Shown: one piece after another, positions 7,709 to 16,018 of the stretch
Numbering within the stretch: the stretch's first letter is position 1
Layout: the number at the start of each line of letters is the position of its first letter
Source: CAYMFD01 sp964389475
Lineage (GTDB): Bacteria > Bacteroidota > Bacteroidia > Chitinophagales > Saprospiraceae
NCBI GenBank assembly: GCA_964389475.1
Contig: CAYMFD010000062.1
Span: forward strand, 1 to 21,320
DNA length: 21,320 nucleotides
Reading direction: 5' to 3'
Made by a program: the position numbers and the translations under genes
The notes under the pieces: model-generated
What the model saw: the letters and a program-made list of their open reading frames with translations, nothing else
Database searches by the model: none
Told to the model about the DNA's origin: nothing

Positions 7709-8749
7709 GATATTGACATTGATCAGCTGGTCACCAGTACCGTAGCTCTGCACGGATGGTAGTCCCTTGCCGCGTAGACGTAGGATCTTACCAGCTGGTG
7801 TACCTGCAGGGATCTTGATCTTAACGGACTTGGCCAGTGTAGGCACCTCGACGCTAGTGCCCAGTGCCGCATCGGCAAAGTTGAGGTATAGGTCGTAGAT
7901 GACATTCATACCATCGCGGCTGAAGTGATCGTGGGGCTTGATCTCCACATTGATGAGGAGGTCTCCAGCAGGGCCTCCCTTGGCGCCAGCATTACCCTTA
8001 CCACGCATGGACAGCTGCATGCCATCCTCTACGCCAGCAGGGATCTCTAGCTCGATCGTCTCATTATCCATCACGCGACCGTCGCCCTTGCAGGTGTTGC
8101 AGTAGGCGGTGATCTGCGTACCGCTACCCTTACATGTAGGGCAAGCTGCCGTCGTCTGCATCTGACCTAGGAAAGTAGATCGCACCTGGCGGACATAACC
8201 TGAGCCACCGCAGGATCCGCAAGTGTTGACACTGCTTGCATCCTTGGCACCTGAGCCACTACATGTCCCGCAACTCGTCTGCTTCTTGACCTTGATCTTC
8301 TTGGTAACGCCGGCCTCTACTTCTTCTAGAGTGAGGGCGACCTTGATACGGAGATTGGAGCCTTTCTGGCCTGATCGACGCTGGCCTCCAGCACGACCGC
8401 CGCCGCCTCCGAAGAAGCTATCAAACGGGCTGCCGCTATCACCGAATATATCACCGAACTGGCTAAAGATATCGTCCATGGTCATACCGCCACGGAAGCC
8501 ACCACCGCCGCCACCCATATTGGGATCGACACCAGCATGACCGTAACGATCGTAGCGAGCCTTCTTATCCGCGTCACTCAATATCTCGTAAGCTTCTGCC
8601 GCCTCTTTAAACTTCTCCTCAGCAGCCTTATCGTCAGGGTTGCGGTCGGGGTGATACTTCATCGCCGTCTTGCGATACGCCTTCTTGATCGTCGCATCGT
8701 CCGCAGACTTGTCTACCCCTAGTATCTCGTAATAATCTCTCTTTGCCAT
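7577..8749 (-). CDS. dnaJ: Chaperone protein DnaJ
   Basis: 390 residues, a normal length for the full three-part protein. The J domain has HPD at 33-35, which activates DnaK ATP hydrolysis. A Gly/Phe-rich linker follows (about 73-130). Four zinc-binding CxxCxGxG repeats have cysteines at 160/163, 177/180, 203/206 and 217/220, and the substrate-binding C-terminal domains extend to the end. It acts with DnaK and GrpE in protein folding and heat shock. The gene lies 38 bases after grpE and is probably co-transcribed with it; dnaK is not in the window. Its 3' end is duplicated beyond the ATPase-nuclease cassette, so the present C-terminus may be partly acquired. Confidence 0.98.
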   Translation of the reverse strand: MAKRDYYEILGVDKSADDATIKKAYRKTAMKYHPDRNPDDKAAEEKFKEAAEAYEILSDADKKARYDRYGHAGVDPNMGGGGGGFRGGMTMDDIFSQFGDIFGDSGSPFDSFFGGGGGRAGGQRRSGQKGSNLRIKVALTLEEVEAGVTKKIKVKKQTSCGTCSGSGAKDASSVNTCGSCGGSGYVRQVRSTFLGQMQTTAACPTCKGSGTQITAYCNTCKGDGRVMDNETIELEIPAGVEDGMQLSMRGKGNAGAKGGPAGDLLINVEIKPHDHFSRDGMNVIYDLYLNFADAALGTSVEVPTLAKSVKIKIPAGTPAGKILRLRGKGLPSVQSYGTGDQLINVNIWTPKNLGKADIALLEKMRDNPAFAPAPEKGEKGFFDRMKDYFS

Positions 8750-8787
8750 TCAGTTGTGTCCTTGGTAATCAATAAGTGGATGATGTG

Positions 8788-9348
8788 CTACTTACCGATC
8801 ACTACTTTTGCATATCGGATAATCTTGTCATTGAGCAAGTATCCTTTTTCTATGGTGTCAATCACCCTGCCCTTCATCTCCTCTGTAGGAGCAGGTATCT
8901 CCGTGATCCCCTCATGCAGCTCAGGGTCAAATGTCTCGCCTGTACTCTCCATAGCCTTGAGGCCTTTTCGCTCTAGCGACTTATGTAGCTTCTCGTATAC
9001 GAGCTTTATGCCTTCAGAAAACTCCTCGTCTGTACTGTCGTCCTCTGCTACTGATTTAGCTCGATCAAAATCGTCCAAGACGGGCAGTAGCTCCTTGATG
9101 GTATCCTGCGCTGCTGTCTTCATAAGATCAAGTCGCTCCTTCATAGATCGCTTGCGAAAATTCTCGAACTCAGCAAAGACACGTAGGTACTTGTCCTTAC
9201 TCTCGCCTAGCTCGGCCTCGAGTTCGGCAATCCGCTCCTCTGGCGTAAGCTCTCGTTCCTCGTCGCTAGTATCTGCAGCGTCTTGGCCCTCATTTTCTAA
9301 GACGTCTGTATCCTGGTCTTTGATATCTTCCTTCTTATCCTTAGACAT
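8788..9348 (-). CDS. grpE: Nucleotide exchange factor GrpE
   Basis: 186 residues from the ATG at 9348 (MSKDKKEDIK); an upstream in-frame ATG at 9378 would add ten residues and seems less likely. It has an acidic, flexible N-terminus, a long coiled-coil helix (about 45-110) and a C-terminal beta domain with the GrpE pattern HEGITEI...IDTIEKGYLLNDKIIRYAKVVI. It releases ADP from DnaK. grpE and dnaJ form a chaperone operon. The 132-base gap behind the ferredoxin gene suggests a separate promoter. Confidence 0.96.
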   Translation of the reverse strand: MSKDKKEDIKDQDTDVLENEGQDAADTSDEERELTPEERIAELEAELGESKDKYLRVFAEFENFRKRSMKERLDLMKTAAQDTIKELLPVLDDFDRAKSVAEDDSTDEEFSEGIKLVYEKLHKSLERKGLKAMESTGETFDPELHEGITEIPAPTEEMKGRVIDTIEKGYLLNDKIIRYAKVVIGK

Positions 9349-9375
9349 GATATTTCTAATTTTCTTTAACACATA

Positions 9376-9420
9376 CATACCCTGTCAATTGTCAAGCCAT
9401 ACCCCTGCGTCAAGACATTA
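9376..9420 (-). promoter_or_regulatory. Possible promoter or operator region of grpE-dnaJ
   Basis: In the 132-base gap before grpE, the minus strand carries TTGAC three times within 30 bases (complements at 9384-9388, 9391-9395 and 9409-9413). They could be a -35 element or a repeated regulator site for the heat-shock operon. No convincing paired -7 or -10 box was found, so this is only a candidate. Confidence 0.25.
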
Positions 9421-9480
9421 TGACAGCTACAGGCAGACCTACATGACAATAAGCCTTAACTCTATCTACTTATGGGCTTG

Positions 9481-9804
9481 TTAACTGACAGGGGCTAGTT
9501 TGACCCTGAGGCCGTCGATCTCTTCCTTGATCTTGATCTGGCAACCCAGACGACTATTATCCTCTACGAAGAAAGCCTGGTCTAGCATGTCTTCCTCGTC
9601 ATCACTCGCCTCTGGCAGCGGGTGGTCCGTCTCCACATAGCAATGACAGGAGGCACACAGCGCCATGCCACCACAGGTACCTTCCACGGGCAACTCATAG
9701 GCCTTACAGACCTCCATGACATTCATCGCCATATCTGTAGGCGCCTCTAGGTCATGTACGACTCCTTCTCGATCCTCTACGTGGATCGTAATCATATCCT
9801 TCAT
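9481..9804 (-). CDS. [2Fe-2S] ferredoxin, adrenodoxin/ISC type
   Basis: 107 residues, the normal size. Cluster ligands are Cys44, Cys50, Cys53 (C-x5-C-x2-C in GTCGGMALCASC) and Cys88 in RLGCQI. An extra Cys55 lies next to the cluster loop. The acidic stretch DDEED near 68-72 is typical of the partner-binding surface. It serves as a soluble one-electron carrier, probably for iron-sulfur assembly or an oxygenase or reductase; no dedicated partner is adjacent. The start at 9804 or the ATG at 9795 are both possible. It starts 20 bases after the small gene 9825-10001 and probably belongs to the gltX transcript. Confidence 0.93.
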   Translation of the reverse strand: MKDMITIHVEDREGVVHDLEAPTDMAMNVMEVCKAYELPVEGTCGGMALCASCHCYVETDHPLPEASDDEEDMLDQAFFVEDNSRLGCQIKIKEEIDGLRVKLAPVS

Positions 9805-9824
9805 CGTTGTATCTGTATATGGGG

Positions 9825-10001
9825 CTATTCTTCTTCTCGATCTGCGAGCTTACGATCCTCTACTTTGTCATTGAGAAACCCATTGATCTTATCGATGTCA
9901 TAATCCGCCTCTAGCTGACCTAGGCGGTTGATCTTGATGTCTAGGCCATCGAGGGATTCGTGGACATCAGGTGTCTTCTTACTTGTCTTGCGTTTGCTCA
10001 T
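9825..10001 (-). CDS. Small conserved-looking protein of 58 residues between gltX and the ferredoxin
   Basis: The ATG at 10001-9999 overlaps the gltX TGA at 10000-9998 as ATGA, and the frame ends in TAG at 9827-9825. The product starts MSKRKTSKKTPDVHESLDGL (basic head). It continues with an Ile/Leu/Asp/Asn-rich centre (DIKINRLGQL, DYDIDKINGFLN) and ends in a charged tail DRKLADREEE. There is no membrane segment and no cysteine. The ATGA overlap, the 20-base gap to the next gene and non-random composition argue that it is real. It resembles small Bacteroidota proteins with an IDKxNxFLN motif that I recall without a named function. Confidence 0.72.
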   Translation of the reverse strand: MSKRKTSKKTPDVHESLDGLDIKINRLGQLEADYDIDKINGFLNDKVEDRKLADREEE

Positions 10002-11521
10002 ACGTTAGCTTGTTTGGCGAATACGCCATAAGCGTGCTCTAGTCTGGTCAACGTCTCCTCCTTGCCGAGCAGTTCCATAGTAGCGAAGAGGTCGGGCCCT
10101 TTCATGGTACCGGTCATAGCTACTCTAAGGATGGGCAGTATCGCTCCGAAACCGAGCTCATTGTCCGTGATATATGCTTTGATATCGGTAGCTAGTGTCT
10201 CTGTATCAAAGGTCGTAATAGCCCGCACTAGATCAGCAATCGCCTGATAGTGTACCACCTTCTCTGCACGGTATTTTTTCTTGATGACCTTCTGGTCGTA
10301 TTCTCTCGGCATCTCAAAAAGGTAGTACCCACTCGTAACGATATCGCCTGCGGCATGGACTCGCTCTTTCATAAGACTACACACCTGAGCGAGGTAGTTA
10401 TCTTCTACATCGTAGCCTGCCTCTACGGCATATGGCTTGACGACCTGAGCCAGGTCACTATCTGGTGTAGCGATGATGTACTGCTGATTATACCACTGTG
10501 CTTTGTCAAAGTCAAATCGTGCTCCCGACTTGACGACCTTCTCTAGGTCAAAGGCCTGCACGAGAGCTGCTAGGTCAAATAGCTCCTCATCCGTACCTGG
10601 GCTCCAGCCCAAAAACGCCAAAAGATTGACCACTGCAGCCGGTAAAAATCCTGCCTCTCTAAAGCCTGCGTATATACCATCCTCACCAGCATCCCACTCT
10701 AGTGGAAAGACGGGGAAACCAAACTTGGCCCCATGTCGCTTACTCAGCTTGCCCTTACCATTGGGATTAAGGATGAGCGGCAGGTGAGAGAATACGGGTG
10801 GCGTCCATCCCAGGGCATCATACATAAATACGTGATGGGCTGTACTCGGCAACCACTCCTCACCTCTGATCACATGGGTGATCTCCATGAGGTGGTCGTC
10901 AACGATATTGGCCAGGTGGTAGGTAGGCATGCCGTCACCCTTGAGGATGACCTTGTCGTCTAGCTCTCCGCTCTGAAAGGCAACCTCTCCTCGCACGACA
11001 TCGCTAAAGGTGATCGTCTCGCCCGGCTCTAGCTTGAGTCGTACGACCATATTAGGCGTATCCATCATTTCGCTGACCTCCTCTGCAGAAAGCGTCAGGC
11101 TGTTACGCATAGTCAGGCGAGTAGTAGCGTCATATTTGGCACTGTGAACTCCCTGCTCCGCATAGTCGGCCCGCATCTTGTCGAGATCCTCTGCACTGTC
11201 AAAGGCATAGTAGGCCTTGCCCGCCTCTACGAGCTGTAGGGCATACTGCTTGTAGAGGTCCTTGCGTTCGCTCTGGCGGTATGGACCGTGGTCACCACCT
11301 TGTCGTGGCCCCTCATCTGGGCTGATACCCAGCCAGTCCAACGCCTCCATGATGTAGTCCTCTGCGCCAGCAACATATCGATTTTGGTCGGTATCCTCTA
11401 TCCGTAGTATAAAGGTGCCACCCATCTTACGGGCCAGCAGGTAGTTATATAAGGCTGTCCTGACGCCACCGATGTGAAGAGGGCCCGTAGGGCTAGGAGC
11501 AAATCGTACGCGTACACTCAT
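9998..11521 (-). CDS. gltX: Glutamyl-tRNA synthetase
   Basis: 507 residues from the ATG at 11521, which places the class I signature correctly at the N-terminus: FAPSPTGPLHIGG with the HIGH-type motif at 16-19. The frame extends upstream to 11788, but those 89 codons run through a dispersed repeat and are not typical of the family. The second signature appears as KLSKRHG near 258-264 (KMSKS type). A C-terminal anticodon-binding region completes the enzyme. It charges tRNA-Glu with glutamate; in a bacterium lacking GlnRS it may also feed amidation of tRNA-Gln. Its stop codon overlaps the next small gene. Confidence 0.97.
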   Translation of the reverse strand: MSVRVRFAPSPTGPLHIGGVRTALYNYLLARKMGGTFILRIEDTDQNRYVAGAEDYIMEALDWLGISPDEGPRQGGDHGPYRQSERKDLYKQYALQLVEAGKAYYAFDSAEDLDKMRADYAEQGVHSAKYDATTRLTMRNSLTLSAEEVSEMMDTPNMVVRLKLEPGETITFSDVVRGEVAFQSGELDDKVILKGDGMPTYHLANIVDDHLMEITHVIRGEEWLPSTAHHVFMYDALGWTPPVFSHLPLILNPNGKGKLSKRHGAKFGFPVFPLEWDAGEDGIYAGFREAGFLPAAVVNLLAFLGWSPGTDEELFDLAALVQAFDLEKVVKSGARFDFDKAQWYNQQYIIATPDSDLAQVVKPYAVEAGYDVEDNYLAQVCSLMKERVHAAGDIVTSGYYLFEMPREYDQKVIKKKYRAEKVVHYQAIADLVRAITTFDTETLATDIKAYITDNELGFGAILPILRVAMTGTMKGPDLFATMELLGKEETLTRLEHAYGVFAKQANV

Positions 11522-11553
11522 AGGATGTATATATCGTTTCTTAAAATGGAGTG

Positions 11554-11561
11554 CAAAACTA
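11554..11561 (-). promoter_or_regulatory. Possible -7 box of the gltX promoter
   Basis: On the minus strand TAGTTTTG matches the Bacteroidota -7 consensus TAnnTTTG and lies 32 bases before the gltX ATG. A TTTG at the usual -33 spacing is not seen, so the call is weak. Confidence 0.3.
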
Positions 11562-11686
11562 GTGCTTCTATAGGCAAGTCGTATTCTGTGCCCTACAAAT
11601 TGCACTCTAGTCATATAAAGGCTAGCACAAAGAGTTACAATGATGATTCTAAAGATAAAAGATACCCATGTGTATAGACTGATATG

Positions 11687-11820
11687 TGTCGCAATGGCGC
11701 GACAGGCCAGAGCCGCCCACCCGCTGTTGCGGTTCGTTCCCTTATCAGCTTCGCTGATATTTCTCCACAGAGAAAATCGGTCTATCATATTGCCGAAAAA
11801 GTAACCAAAAAGGCTAGTCG
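11687..11820 (-). repeat. Dispersed hairpin repeat, copy 2 (longer form)
   Basis: Inverted relative to the copy at 761-826. Read on the minus strand it starts CGACTAGCCTTTTTGGTTAC (from 11820), then has a chain of small hairpins: TTTCTC-tgtg-GAGAAA, TATCAGC-gaa-GCTGATA, CCGC-aaca-GCGG and TGTCGC-gccatt-GCGACA (11687-11704). Compared with copy 1, the middle is about 70 bases longer and the 11-bp GTTAC hairpin is lost because its second arm is absent. It sits between gltX and the deacetylase. Confidence 0.6.
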
Positions 11821-12197
11821 AAATAAGGAGATTTAGACTTCGGCGAAGCCTCTGCCTAACCCTGGATCTCCGCTTGTAGAAAATGCTTTCCTTTGCTTGA
11901 GTCTTAATTTGCCTAAGGTTTCTAAAGACCCTACTAGACTCTTTCCTTTGATAGAGTCAAACTTACATTGGCAAAGCCGCACTTTTCTTGGCTACGACTA
12001 GTATCTCTGTATTTCGACACCTAACAAATACCAATAAACTTGTGTAAACCCTTAATGATAAGCACAGCAAGCTTTTAATCATAATTCGTAGAAGCGTGTG
12101 CACCTCCCCCGTTACACAATCCATCACACGCATATTTCAAGAGCAATCACCCTTATAATCACGGACTTACATACCTTGCAATGACTATTAAAATTAT
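11821..12197. other. Intergenic region before the deacetylase
   Basis: About 380 bases without a gene in either direction. Small inverted repeats such as GACTCT (11938-11943) with AGAGTC and CTTCG-g-CGAAG (near 11839) occur, but none has a terminator tail. No tRNA is seen. The stretch is A+T-rich towards 12197 and probably contains the promoter of the deacetylase, which I cannot place precisely. Confidence 0.4.
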
Positions 12198-12782
12198 ATG
12201 TACCTCGTCAATACCAGAAAACTCCGACTCCTCTACCCCAATCGCACTTGGCTGACGCATGGTGATGATCGTCTCCACCTCACCTTTGACGATGGGCCAC
12301 ATCCTGACTCTACGCCGCAGATACTCGCTGTGCTCAAGCAATACGATGTCAAGGCTACTTTCTTTTGCCTAGGTAAGCAGATCGACCAGCATCCTGACCT
12401 CTATGCACAGATCATAGCGGAGGGCCATGCCGTCGGCAATCATACCTACGACCACCTAGATGGGTGGGCTAATAGCCTAGACGCCTACCTAGCAGACATA
12501 CAGCGATGTGCCGATGTATGCGACAGCAAGTTATTCCGACCTCCATATGGTAGGATCACTCGCAAGCAAGAAAGAGCCCTCCTAGACCTAGGCTACCAGA
12601 TCGTCATGTGGTCCCTAATGCCTGGCGACTGGGACGATGAGGTGACCCTAGACGAACTCAAGCGACGCCTCGACAAGCGCCAGCCCGATGATATTATTGT
12701 CTTACACGATCAGGGTAAGGAGCGGATCGTGGATGTGGTGGAGTGGTTTATGAAGCACAATTGCGGGAGCCATTTGCTGTGA
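12198..12782 (+). CDS. Polysaccharide deacetylase (carbohydrate esterase 4, NodB domain)
   Basis: 194 residues, little more than the catalytic domain. Motif 1 is TFDDGP (29-34, Asp31 catalytic base and Asp32 metal ligand). Motif 2 is GNHTYDH with His82 and His86 as metal ligands. Motif 3 is RPPYG (114-118), motif 4 MWSLMPGDWD (137-145) and motif 5 IVLHD with His170. All residues needed for metal-dependent N-deacetylation of GlcNAc-type polymers are present, so it should be active. There is no signal peptide or membrane anchor, which is unusual if peptidoglycan is the target; the substrate could be a cytoplasmic precursor or the N-terminus could be misread. The gene stands alone. Confidence 0.92.
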   Translation: MYLVNTRKLRLLYPNRTWLTHGDDRLHLTFDDGPHPDSTPQILAVLKQYDVKATFFCLGKQIDQHPDLYAQIIAEGHAVGNHTYDHLDGWANSLDAYLADIQRCADVCDSKLFRPPYGRITRKQERALLDLGYQIVMWSLMPGDWDDEVTLDELKRRLDKRQPDDIIVLHDQGKERIVDVVEWFMKHNCGSHLL

Positions 12783-12810
12783 TATAGAGTCCCATGCTAT
12801 CTGTGAAAAT

Positions 12811-13036
12811 CCGCATCATCCGATCGATCCGTGTTCTATGCTGCTTTCTTATCGACACTAAAGTGGTCGAAGACGAGCTGCTTGTACCTCGTGTTACTTG
12901 CTCGGAACTTTTGACTTTTGACTTTCAACTGTTTGGCTTTTGACTTAGTTTGCGAATATCCCACTCATCCGCCTAATCCGCGTTCTATCCCTCTTTTGAC
13001 TCCCTGACTTTTGACTTTTAGCTTTTCGCTTTTGAC
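12811..13036. repeat. Short degenerate repeats between deacetylase and the T9SS cluster
   Basis: Two kinds are interleaved. CATCCG...ATCCGTGTTCTAT (about 12815-12839) recurs as CATCCG...ATCCGCGTTCTAT (about 12967-12989). TTTTGACT-type units, in perfect or altered form, occur about seven times in 12907-12946 and 12992-13036, the last reaching the stop of the flanking gene. The 253-base gap holds no gene. Such strings are, from memory, frequent between genes in this phylum. Confidence 0.5.
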
Positions 13037-14532
13037 TATTGTACCACTACCTTACTCGTACTTACCCTACCCATCTGATCTGTCACCGACACTACATACA
13101 AGCCAGCCTGTAGACCACTCACATCGACTATGAACTCACGGTCTGATAACCCTGCCTCTTCGTAAACAAGCCTGCCATCTATATTGTGAATAGATACTTG
13201 CTCTATGACATCTGTCGATGAAATAGTAAGACGGTCTTTAGTGGGATTGGGATAAACACTGATACTACTACTAGCACCTACCTCCACCTCTACACTAGTA
13301 GGTGGCCCATCGAGATAACCATCAGCATCTAGCTTGAGCAAGAAAGTATTGCGGGTCAATGGACATGTATCACATACAGGAGGACTACGATGAGTGTAAT
13401 GCCCATAGGCGAATACGCTACCATCATCTAACACTTCTACATCACTTACGATGTAAAGTGGTAGCAGACTATCAATTGCATCAAACCGCCTAAACCAAAC
13501 TAGCTCTCCATCAACCGTGTATCGTGTCGAATAAAGATGATTTGTAGACTCAATCGAGTTTGGCAAATTCTCACCTCTATCTTCAGCCCCAACTACTGTA
13601 ATATATTGCTCATTAACATGTATAGATCGAGTCTCCCAATAGTACGAGGGTACCAATTCCGTACGATCTGGTATAAATGGTGCCTCCCACAAAAGATCGA
13701 GACTATCATTGAATACTGCTATCGTCTCATCATAAAGATCAAACCCATCTCGCTCGTAATAAAAGAGGTGGTCTGCAACTATCAGATCGTCATAGTGTCG
13801 AACAGCAACTAGCTCATTATCTGCGAAAGGTCGCATCTTCACGAAGTGTCCCCTAACTCCATCATACTTGAGTAACATCAATTTTTGTCGATCTTGATCT
13901 CTTACTAGGTATTTACTCTCATCAGAAAAATTGGGTACAAGCCATGACCTACCGATCGTATCTCTGTATAGAGTGTCAACTGACAAAAACTCACCACAAG
14001 GGCTATATCTGTGCACCACACCATCATAGTGCTGGTCAGTCTGTCTGAATTGCTGAAAATTTTTCGGTTGGTACACAACTAGACCATGCACGTCCGCACT
14101 AGGCGAAGGCACAACATTCTCTGCTCGTAAATAGGGAACACTAAATGAGTCTATAGCCTCCCTCCCAGGTGCCCACGAAAACAACCATAGGTCATCATCA
14201 CCTCCAGTGAGATCTAGTGCCGCGATTGACACGCATTCTGCTGATGTCGCCAGTGGTGATCTCACAGAGAAAGACCCATTAATAGGTATACAACTGAAGC
14301 TATCTAATAATACCCCATCTCTAGCATTATAGGCCGATAATGTAAAACCAAACCACCCTGTCGTATCAACTGCTTTGCTCTGACCAACTATCACTGAATC
14401 TTGGAATACCAATATCTTCTGACCATCACTAAACCATGGTGCATGATTGTAGGAACGGAAAAAACCCGACTGGCCCCAAAGAGAGCCAGCCAGGATAATT
14501 AGCATGAAATTTATGGTAATTAATCTAGTCAT
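13036..14532 (-). CDS. T9SS cargo protein, tandem paralogue 1 (most distal)
   Basis: 498 residues. A Sec signal peptide (MTRLITINFMLIILAGSLWG, cleavage probably before Gln21) is followed by about 400 residues of Asp/Tyr/Trp-rich beta-type sequence that may form a propeller-like fold, including a CDTC pair shared by the three paralogues. The last 75 residues are a type A T9SS sorting domain: SISVYPNPTKDRLTI, HNIDGRLVYEE and LQAGLYVVSVTDQ. It should be exported to the cell surface or medium; no catalytic motif is recognised. N-terminal residues 38-170 differ strongly from copies 2 and 3, while the C-terminal 100 match copy 3. It ends VVVQ rather than VVND because no gene overlaps its stop. Its start overlaps the stop of copy 2 by 8 bp. 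Confidence 0.82.
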   Translation of the reverse strand: MTRLITINFMLIILAGSLWGQSGFFRSYNHAPWFSDGQKILVFQDSVIVGQSKAVDTTGWFGFTLSAYNARDGVLLDSFSCIPINGSFSVRSPLATSAECVSIAALDLTGGDDDLWLFSWAPGREAIDSFSVPYLRAENVVPSPSADVHGLVVYQPKNFQQFRQTDQHYDGVVHRYSPCGEFLSVDTLYRDTIGRSWLVPNFSDESKYLVRDQDRQKLMLLKYDGVRGHFVKMRPFADNELVAVRHYDDLIVADHLFYYERDGFDLYDETIAVFNDSLDLLWEAPFIPDRTELVPSYYWETRSIHVNEQYITVVGAEDRGENLPNSIESTNHLYSTRYTVDGELVWFRRFDAIDSLLPLYIVSDVEVLDDGSVFAYGHYTHRSPPVCDTCPLTRNTFLLKLDADGYLDGPPTSVEVEVGASSSISVYPNPTKDRLTISSTDVIEQVSIHNIDGRLVYEEAGLSDREFIVDVSGLQAGLYVVSVTDQMGRVSTSKVVVQ

Positions 14533-16018
14533 TTACCACTACCTTACTCGTACTTACCCTACCCATCTGATCTGTCACTGAGATTACATACAAGCCAGCC
14601 TGTAGCCCACTCACATCGACTATGAACTCACGGTCTGATAACCCTACCTCTTCGTAAACAAGCCTGCCATCTATATTGTGAATAGAGATGTGCTCTATGA
14701 CATCTGTCGATGAAATAGTAAGACGGTCTTTAGTGGGATTGGGATAAACACTGATACTACTACTAGCACCTACCTCCTCCTCTACACTAGTGGGCGGCCC
14801 ATCGAGAAAGCCATCTGAGTCTAGCTTGAGCAAGAAAGTGTTGCGGGTCAAAGAACACGTATCACATGTGGGAGGAATACGATGTGTATAATGCCCATAT
14901 GCAAATACACTACCATCATCTGACAATTCTACATCACTAACACTGTAGATCGGTAACAAACTGTCAATAGCATCATACCGCCTAAACCAGACTAACTCGC
15001 CATCAAGCGTATATCGAGTCGAATAAAGATGATTCGTAGACTCAATAGAATTGGGCAGGTTCTCACCTCTATCTTCAGCACCAACCACCGTAATAAACTC
15101 ATCATCAGCATGGATAGAGCGAGACTCCCAATAATAAGACGGCACCAACTCCGTACGATCAGGTATAAATGGAGCCTCCCACAATAAGTCCAAGCTATCA
15201 TCATAGACCGCAATTGTCCTATCATACAGATCAAAGCCACCTCGCTCATAATAAAAGAGGCGATCTGCGACAGTTATATCGTCATAGTGTCGAATAGGAA
15301 CTGACTCATTATCTGCATATGGTCGCACCTGTACGAATTCTCCATTTATTCCATCGTAATCCATTAGCATCAAGTTTTGTCGATCTTGATCTCTTACTAT
15401 GTATTTACTCTCATCAGAAAAGTTGGGTGCAACCCATGACCGACCGATCGTATCTCGAAATATGGTGTCAACCGACAAGAACTCACCACATGGTCCATAC
15501 CTCTGTACTACTCCATCATAATGCTGATCAAATTGTCGAAATTGCTCAAAAACCTTGGGTTGATATACCACCACTCCTTGGCTAACAGGGTGGCAGATCG
15601 GGACACCAGCGTCCGTCTGCATATAAGGCACTCGTACAGAGTCTACACTTGTCATCCCCGGAGACCACGTAAAATTCCACAAAGCCTTGTCAGTCCCAGT
15701 CAGATCACGTACTGTAACCACTATACAGTCTAACAAAGAAATGCTCTCCACAGAAAATGACTCATTAGGTTGTAGAATCAAGATACTATCAACAAGATCA
15801 CCATCTGCTTGACTGTAAACAGCCAGCGTAAATCCAAAACGTCCAGTTGTATCAGCTGATAACGTCTGTCCAATAAGAAAGGAATCTTGGTATATACCTA
15901 CATTCTCTCCATCACTAAACCATGGTGCATGATTGTAAGAACGGAAAAAACCCGACTGGCCCCAAAGAGAGCCAGCCAGGATAATTAGCATGAAATTTAT
16001 GGTAATTAATCTAGTCAT
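14525..16018 (-). CDS. T9SS cargo protein, tandem paralogue 2 (middle)
   Basis: 497 residues with the same plan: signal peptide 1-20, beta-type body, CDTC, and type A sorting domain in the last 75 residues. Residues 1-175 are identical to copy 3. The 280-350 region (GAEDRGENLPNSIESTNHLY) is shared with copy 1 and not with copy 3. The sorting domain carries private substitutions (VEEEVGAS, EHISIHN, YVISVTDQ). Start and stop both overlap their neighbours in the string ATGACTAG, so translation is probably coupled. Function is unknown. Confidence 0.82.
   Translation of the reverse strand: MTRLITINFMLIILAGSLWGQSGFFRSYNHAPWFSDGENVGIYQDSFLIGQTLSADTTGRFGFTLAVYSQADGDLVDSILILQPNESFSVESISLLDCIVVTVRDLTGTDKALWNFTWSPGMTSVDSVRVPYMQTDAGVPICHPVSQGVVVYQPKVFEQFRQFDQHYDGVVQRYGPCGEFLSVDTIFRDTIGRSWVAPNFSDESKYIVRDQDRQNLMLMDYDGINGEFVQVRPYADNESVPIRHYDDITVADRLFYYERGGFDLYDRTIAVYDDSLDLLWEAPFIPDRTELVPSYYWESRSIHADDEFITVVGAEDRGENLPNSIESTNHLYSTRYTLDGELVWFRRYDAIDSLLPIYSVSDVELSDDGSVFAYGHYTHRIPPTCDTCSLTRNTFLLKLDSDGFLDGPPTSVEEEVGASSSISVYPNPTKDRLTISSTDVIEHISIHNIDGRLVYEEVGLSDREFIVDVSGLQAGLYVISVTDQMGRVSTSKVVVND

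Noticed and set aside
8756..9484. 242-codon plus-strand frame opposite grpE
   Set aside because: Ser-rich shadow of the grpE coding strand; the opposite strand encodes clear GrpE.
11522..11788. N-terminal extension of gltX by 89 codons
   Set aside because: It runs through the dispersed repeat at 11687-11788 and precedes the class I signature, which belongs at the very N-terminus of GluRS. The ATG at 11521 fits the family.
12907..13036. CRISPR array from the repeated TTTTGACT units
   Set aside because: Units are 7-9 bases, irregularly spaced and without spacers of constant length.
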